Shown: one piece after another, positions 60,121 to 64,000 of the stretch
Layout of the letters: every line of letters begins with the position of its first letter
Numbering within the stretch: position 1 is the first letter of the stretch
From: Deltaproteobacteria bacterium
GTDB lineage: Bacteria > Desulfobacterota > Desulfobacteria > Desulfobacterales > Desulfosarcinaceae
Direction: 5' to 3'
NCBI GenBank assembly: GCA_002747175.1
Contig: PDTK01000028.1
Location: forward strand, 1 to 64,000
DNA length: 64,000 nt
The notes under the pieces: generated by a model
What the model was told of the DNA's origin: nothing
The model's database searches: none
What the model saw: only the letters and a program-made list of their open reading frames with translations
Made by a program: the position numbers and the translations under genes

Positions 60121-62052
60121 TCAACTCAGGCGGTATGTATCAGGCCGATTTGTATTTTGCACACCCACCAGGTCACATGCGGCCTGGATGATGCCGGCGG
60201 CATCCATATGGTATTTGGAGCGCAGGGTCTGTTGCGGGCCATGCTCAATGAACATATCCCGAACCCCCAGCCGTACCACCTCCACATTGCGAACGCCCTG
60301 ATCACTGAACATTTCCAGGACCGCACTGCCGAATCCGCCCGGCAGGCTGTTTTCTTCCACGGTAATCACACGGCCGATGCGTTCGGCCAAGGGAATGATC
60401 AGTTCCCGATCCAGCGGTTTAATGAAACGGGCATTGACCACCGTCGCCCGGATGCCGTGATCGGCGGCAAGCAGTGCCTCGGCACAGATCGCCTCACTGA
60501 CCATGCTGCCCACGGCCAAAATCAGCACATCGGCACCATCACTCAGGCGTTCTCCCGTTCCGATGGGAATCAGATTATAGTCGTCATCCATCCGGGCCCC
60601 GCTGCCCCGCCCCCGGGGATACCGCAGCGCAATGGGGCCGTCGTGGGCCAACGCGGTGGCCAGCAGGTGCCGCAACTCGTTCTCGTCCCTGGGCGCCATC
60701 ACGACCATATTGGGGATGGAACGCAGATAGGACAGGTCGAACAAACCATGGTGGGTCGGTCCGTCTTCGCCGACAATCCCTCCCCGATCCAAAGCAAAAA
60801 CCACCGGTAAGCGTTCGATACAAACATCGTGAATGATTTGATCGTAGGCCCGTTGCAGAAAGGTGGAATAGATCGCCACCACCGGTTTGAAACCCTCGGT
60901 GGCCATGCCGGCGGCAAAGGTGACCCCATGCTGTTCGGCGATTCCCACATCGAAGAACCGATCCGGATAGGTCTTGGAGAAGGGGACCAGACCGGTTCCT
61001 TCCGGCATGGCCGCAGTGACGGCGATGATTTTGTCATCGGCCTCGGCCAGCTCGACCATGGATTTACCGAACACCTCGGTGTAGGTGGGGACATTGGTTG
61101 CGGTCTTTCGACAGACGCCGGTGTCCACATCAAAAGAACCCACGCCATGAAAATAGACCGGATTTTGTTCCGCCTGCCGGTACCCCTTACCCTTTTGGGT
61201 AATCACGTGCAACAGTACGGGTTCCCTTATACTTTTGATATTATTTAGGATATCAATAAGATGTGTCAGATTGTGGCCGTCGATGGGTCCAAAATACTCA
61301 AAATTGAACGCCTCAAAGAGCATGCCCGGCGTAACAAAGGTTTTAAAGGATTCCTCGCTGCGTTTGGCCAGTTGATAGACGTTTTCGCCAATGCGGGGCA
61401 GGGATTTGAGGAACTCTCCGAATTCCTTGCGCAGCATCTGGAGTTTGGAGGCCGAGAAAGTGCGGCTGAGCAGGGAGGACAGGGCGCCCACATTGTGTGA
61501 AATGGACATTTCGTTGTCATTGAGAATGACGATCAGGTCCTTGTCCTTGTGGGTGTCACCCGTCTGGTTCAACCCTTCATAGGCAAGTCCGGCGGTCAGG
61601 GAGCCGTCTCCGATCACGGCCACGACCTTGGAAGCATCCTTTTTCAGATGTTTGGCGCAGGCGATTCCCAATCCGGCGGAAATCGAAGTGCTGCTGTGTC
61701 CGGTGGTGAACGCGTCGTATCGGCTTTCACTGCGTTTGGTGAAACCCGACATCCCCCCATGCCGGCGCAAAGTGGTGAATTGCTCACGCCGTCCAGTCAG
61801 CAGTTTGTGGGCATAGGCCTGATGGCCGACATCCCATAAAAGGCGATCATCCGGCGCATTGAATACATAATGCAGGGCGATGGCCAACTCGACCGTGCCG
61901 AGGCTAGATGCCAGATGCCCCCCCGAGGTCGATACCACATCCACGATGGTTTTGCGGATTTCTTTCGCCAGATCGGTCAATTGCGGGCGTTCCAGCGCCT
62001 TCAGGTCGGCGGGTGAATGAATGGTCTTCAAAAGTGATGATGAATCTTGCAA
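60121..62052 (-). CDS. dxs: 1-deoxy-D-xylulose-5-phosphate synthase
   Basis: '[20 protein letters not shown]', '[18 protein letters not shown]', '[21 protein letters not shown]'; TTG start at 62052 preferred because the ORF-track N-terminus lies in repeat DNA. Confidence 0.95.
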   Translation of the reverse strand: MQDSSSLLKTIHSPADLKALERPQLTDLAKEIRKTIVDVVSTSGGHLASSLGTVELAIALHYVFNAPDDRLLWDVGHQAYAHKLLTGRREQFTTLRRHGGMSGFTKRSESRYDAFTTGHSSTSISAGLGIACAKHLKKDASKVVAVIGDGSLTAGLAYEGLNQTGDTHKDKDLIVILNDNEMSISHNVGALSSLLSRTFSASKLQMLRKEFGEFLKSLPRIGENVYQLAKRSEESFKTFVTPGMLFEAFNFEYFGPIDGHNLTHLIDILNNIKSIREPVLLHVITQKGKGYRQAEQNPVYFHGVGSFDVDTGVCRKTATNVPTYTEVFGKSMVELAEADDKIIAVTAAMPEGTGLVPFSKTYPDRFFDVGIAEQHGVTFAAGMATEGFKPVVAIYSTFLQRAYDQIIHDVCIERLPVVFALDRGGIVGEDGPTHHGLFDLSYLRSIPNMVVMAPRDENELRHLLATALAHDGPIALRYPRGRGSGARMDDDYNLIPIGTGERLSDGADVLILAVGSMVSEAICAEALLAADHGIRATVVNARFIKPLDRELIIPLAERIGRVITVEENSLPGGFGSAVLEMFSDQGVRNVEVVRLGVRDMFIEHGPQQTLRSKYHMDAAGIIQAACDLVGVQNTNRPDTYRLS

Positions 62053-62091
62053 AAGACATGCTCCCTGATAACGTCTGTTAATTATAACTAA

Positions 62092-62153
62092 GGCGGGAAA
62101 CCCGCAACCCATGTACCCCACCCTATTTTCTTGTTTTTTTGACAGAAACTGAG
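62092..62153 (+). repeat. Hairpin-rich repeat, copy 2 (upstream of dxs)
   Basis: GGCGGGAAACCCGCAACCCATGTACCCCACCCTATTTTCTTGTTTTTTTGACAGAAACTGAGG. Confidence 0.85.
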
Positions 62154-62205
62154 GTGTAATGTACTAAAAAAACAAACGATTCGCTTTTAGCCGTTAACGT
62201 GCCGT

Positions 62206-63114
62206 TTAACGGCGCCTTTCAATAATATACTGTGCGATGGCACGCAAGGGATCCGCCTTGATATCAAATACGTCCAGTTCGCTCAAGGCATCGTCCACCA
62301 GGCGCTGTGCGTAGGCCTCGGCGGCCTCCAGGCCAATAAGTGCCGGATAGGTATTCTTGCCCCGCATCTGATCGGTTCCCACCGCCTTGCCGAGTTTTTG
62401 CGGATCCCCCTTGATGTTGAGGAGGTCATCCGTGACCTGAAACGCCAGGCCGATCTTTCCGGCGTAGGAGAGCAGGGCGTTTTGCGCCGTTTTGGAAGCA
62501 GCGGCAATGATCGCCCCCGATTGTACGGAGATCTCTATCATACGACCGGTTTTCAGCCGGTGCATCGCCTCCAGTTCAGGCATTGGAATCCTTTTCCCTT
62601 CGTAGGCCATGTCCCGCATCTGCCCTTCGATCATACCATTGCAGCCGGCAGCGCAAGCCACGGATCCCAAAGCTTCAAGCCACCGGTGTCGAACGTCGGG
62701 TTCGGATTGCATACCGGCCCTGGAAATGACCTCGAAGGCCAGGGTCAGCAAGGCGTCGCCAGCCAGGATCGCCGTGGGTTCATCAAAACGGACGTGGCAG
62801 GTGGCTTTGCCGCGCCGCGTATCGTCATCATCCATGGCCGGCAGGTCATCGTGAATCAGGGAATAGGTGTGAATCAGTTCCAGCGCGCACGCCATGGGCA
62901 TTACGGATGCGGCGCTGGCACCAACGGTTTCCGCTGCGGCGATGCACAAAACGGGACGCAGCCGCTTCCCACCGGCCATGACGGCGTAGTGCATGGCCCT
63001 GGACAGGGTTGAGGCACAAGCGGAACCGCCCAGATACGAATCAAGTGCTTCCTCCACACGTTTACGACAATCGGCCAGGTAGACCTGCAGGTCGAACATA
63101 CCACCTCTTTTCAT
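62206..63114 (-). CDS. ispA: Polyprenyl (farnesyl/geranyl) diphosphate synthase
   Basis: 'AGGKRLRPVLCIAAAE', 'IHDDLPAMDDDDTRRGKATCH', 'LAFQVTDDLLNIKGD'. Confidence 0.95.
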   Translation of the reverse strand: MKRGGMFDLQVYLADCRKRVEEALDSYLGGSACASTLSRAMHYAVMAGGKRLRPVLCIAAAETVGASAASVMPMACALELIHTYSLIHDDLPAMDDDDTRRGKATCHVRFDEPTAILAGDALLTLAFEVISRAGMQSEPDVRHRWLEALGSVACAAGCNGMIEGQMRDMAYEGKRIPMPELEAMHRLKTGRMIEISVQSGAIIAAASKTAQNALLSYAGKIGLAFQVTDDLLNIKGDPQKLGKAVGTDQMRGKNTYPALIGLEAAEAYAQRLVDDALSELDVFDIKADPLRAIAQYIIERRR

Positions 63115-63139
63115 TCAAGATGCGTGCACCATTGCAAAG

Positions 63140-63379
63140 CTAATCACCAATCTCGAAGGGCTGCCGCTCCGGCGCATCGGTCTTGCCGCCCATCATCAGC
63201 GAAACCCGCTGCTCCGCATCCTCCAGCATTTCCGAACAATACTGGGAAAGCTCGATGCCGGATTCGAATTTTTGCAGGGCCTTCTCCAGGGGCAAATCAC
63301 CCGATTCGAGGACCTTGACGATTTTTTCCAGATCATTGATTGCTTTTTCGAAACTCGGTTTGTTTTTCGGTGCCATCAT
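63140..63379 (-). CDS. xseB: Exodeoxyribonuclease VII small subunit
   Basis: 'SFEKAINDLEKIVKVLESGDLPLEKALQKFESGIELSQYC'. Confidence 0.93.
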   Translation of the reverse strand: MMAPKNKPSFEKAINDLEKIVKVLESGDLPLEKALQKFESGIELSQYCSEMLEDAEQRVSLMMGGKTDAPERQPFEIGD

Positions 63380-63387
63380 TTTCCCTT

Positions 63388-63460
63388 AGGCATATGGTTG
63401 ATATTCCGAGGATAAAAATGTTCGCGCAACGCAGGTATCGGGCAAACCGGATGGGCACTA
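63388..63460 (-). repeat. Half-element of the 42.4-kb palindromic repeat inside the xseA-xseB gap
   Basis: Reverse complement TAGTGCCCATCCGGTTTGCCCGATACCTGCGTTGCGCGAACATTTTTATCCTCGGAATATCAACCATATGCCT matches 42385-42465. Confidence 0.8.
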
Positions 63461-63461
63461 G

Positions 63462-63980
63462 TTATGCGTTATTGTGTTTTTCCCTTACCCGGACGGTCAG
63501 TCGTCCACGCCCCAGCAGCACTTCAAGAGCCTGGCCGCGTTTCACCCGTTCGGCGCTGCGTACGACCTTTTCTTCCGGGCAGGTTCGCGTGATGCTGTAT
63601 CCCCGCTGTAAAATGGCCATGGGGTTGAGGGCATCCAGCATGGACCGGCTTTTTTCCAATTGGGTGCCGCAATCTGTGATTTTCTTCCTGATCCGACGGG
63701 TCAAATCCCGCTGGGCGATACCAACACGTTCTTTCATGGGCATCAGGTCTTTGCCCGGCCCCATGTGTATCAGCAGGTGACGGTGCATTTGCAGCCGCTC
63801 CCGACGGCGAGACAGGGTTTCTTTGATCCGCGCTGCCAATCGCTGGGACACGTCGTCCAGCCGCAGTCGCATATCCTGCAACCGGCGTTTGGGGTGGACG
63901 ATTCTATCACTTATCGACATTAGTATTTTTCTATTTATATTCAGACTGTTTTGTATTGATTGATAAAGTGATTGATTCAA
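63462..63980 (-). CDS. xseA: Exodeoxyribonuclease VII large subunit, C-terminal part (continues past the window end)
   Basis: Long coiled-coil region and 'NPMAILQRGYSITRTCPEEKVVRSAERVKRGQALEVLLGRGRLTVRV'. Confidence 0.85.
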   Translation of the reverse strand: MNQSLYQSIQNSLNINRKILMSISDRIVHPKRRLQDMRLRLDDVSQRLAARIKETLSRRRERLQMHRHLLIHMGPGKDLMPMKERVGIAQRDLTRRIRKKITDCGTQLEKSRSMLDALNPMAILQRGYSITRTCPEEKVVRSAERVKRGQALEVLLGRGRLTVRVREKHNNA

Positions 63981-64000
63981 TAAGTCCAGATGTCGTGACA

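Overview
This 64 kb window is a chromosomal segment from a bacterium that looks like a Desulfobacterota/Desulfosarcina-like organism; that placement is inferred from gene content and repeat style only and was not searched. Main blocks: (i) minus-strand signalling genes 0.6-9.5 kb (MCP; receiver-GGDEF-EAL; HAMP-GAF histidine kinase; PhnD-like binding protein; TolC). (ii) MFS transporter, two secreted proteins sharing a Cys-containing repeat module (one with a MopE-like motif and a GH114/TM1410-like domain), and a pentapeptide-repeat protein. (iii) An AT-richer mobile-element graveyard at about 15.7-18.2 kb: truncated amidase-like gene, amino-acid permease with an apparent 1-nt frameshift, two 95-bp MITE-like direct repeats flanking it, and an IS3-family transposase remnant. 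(iv) J-domain protein, NUDIX, MFS, Hsp33. (v) A large MSHA-like type IV pilus/type II-secretion-like locus at 23-41 kb, with a membrane-anchored sigma54 activator, a candidate sigma54 promoter before the pilin, a TMTC-like glycosyltransferase-TPR gene and a PilM-PilN fusion. (vi) Housekeeping ispF-cysS and uvrB-uvrC, plus mdh. (vii) A TPR / MglA-like GTPase / DUF4388-cNMP / PilZ module at 50-53 kb. (viii) purC, then a ParB-like protein next to a spore-photoproduct-lyase-like radical SAM protein and a thermonuclease. (ix) EF-G-like paralogue, tlyA, dxs, ispA, xseB, xseA (cut by the window end). Several families of dispersed palindromic or MITE-like repeats occupy the intergenic gaps and often abut or supply stop codons. 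I saw no rRNA, tRNA or CRISPR array by eye. All family assignments are from reading the translations, with no database search.
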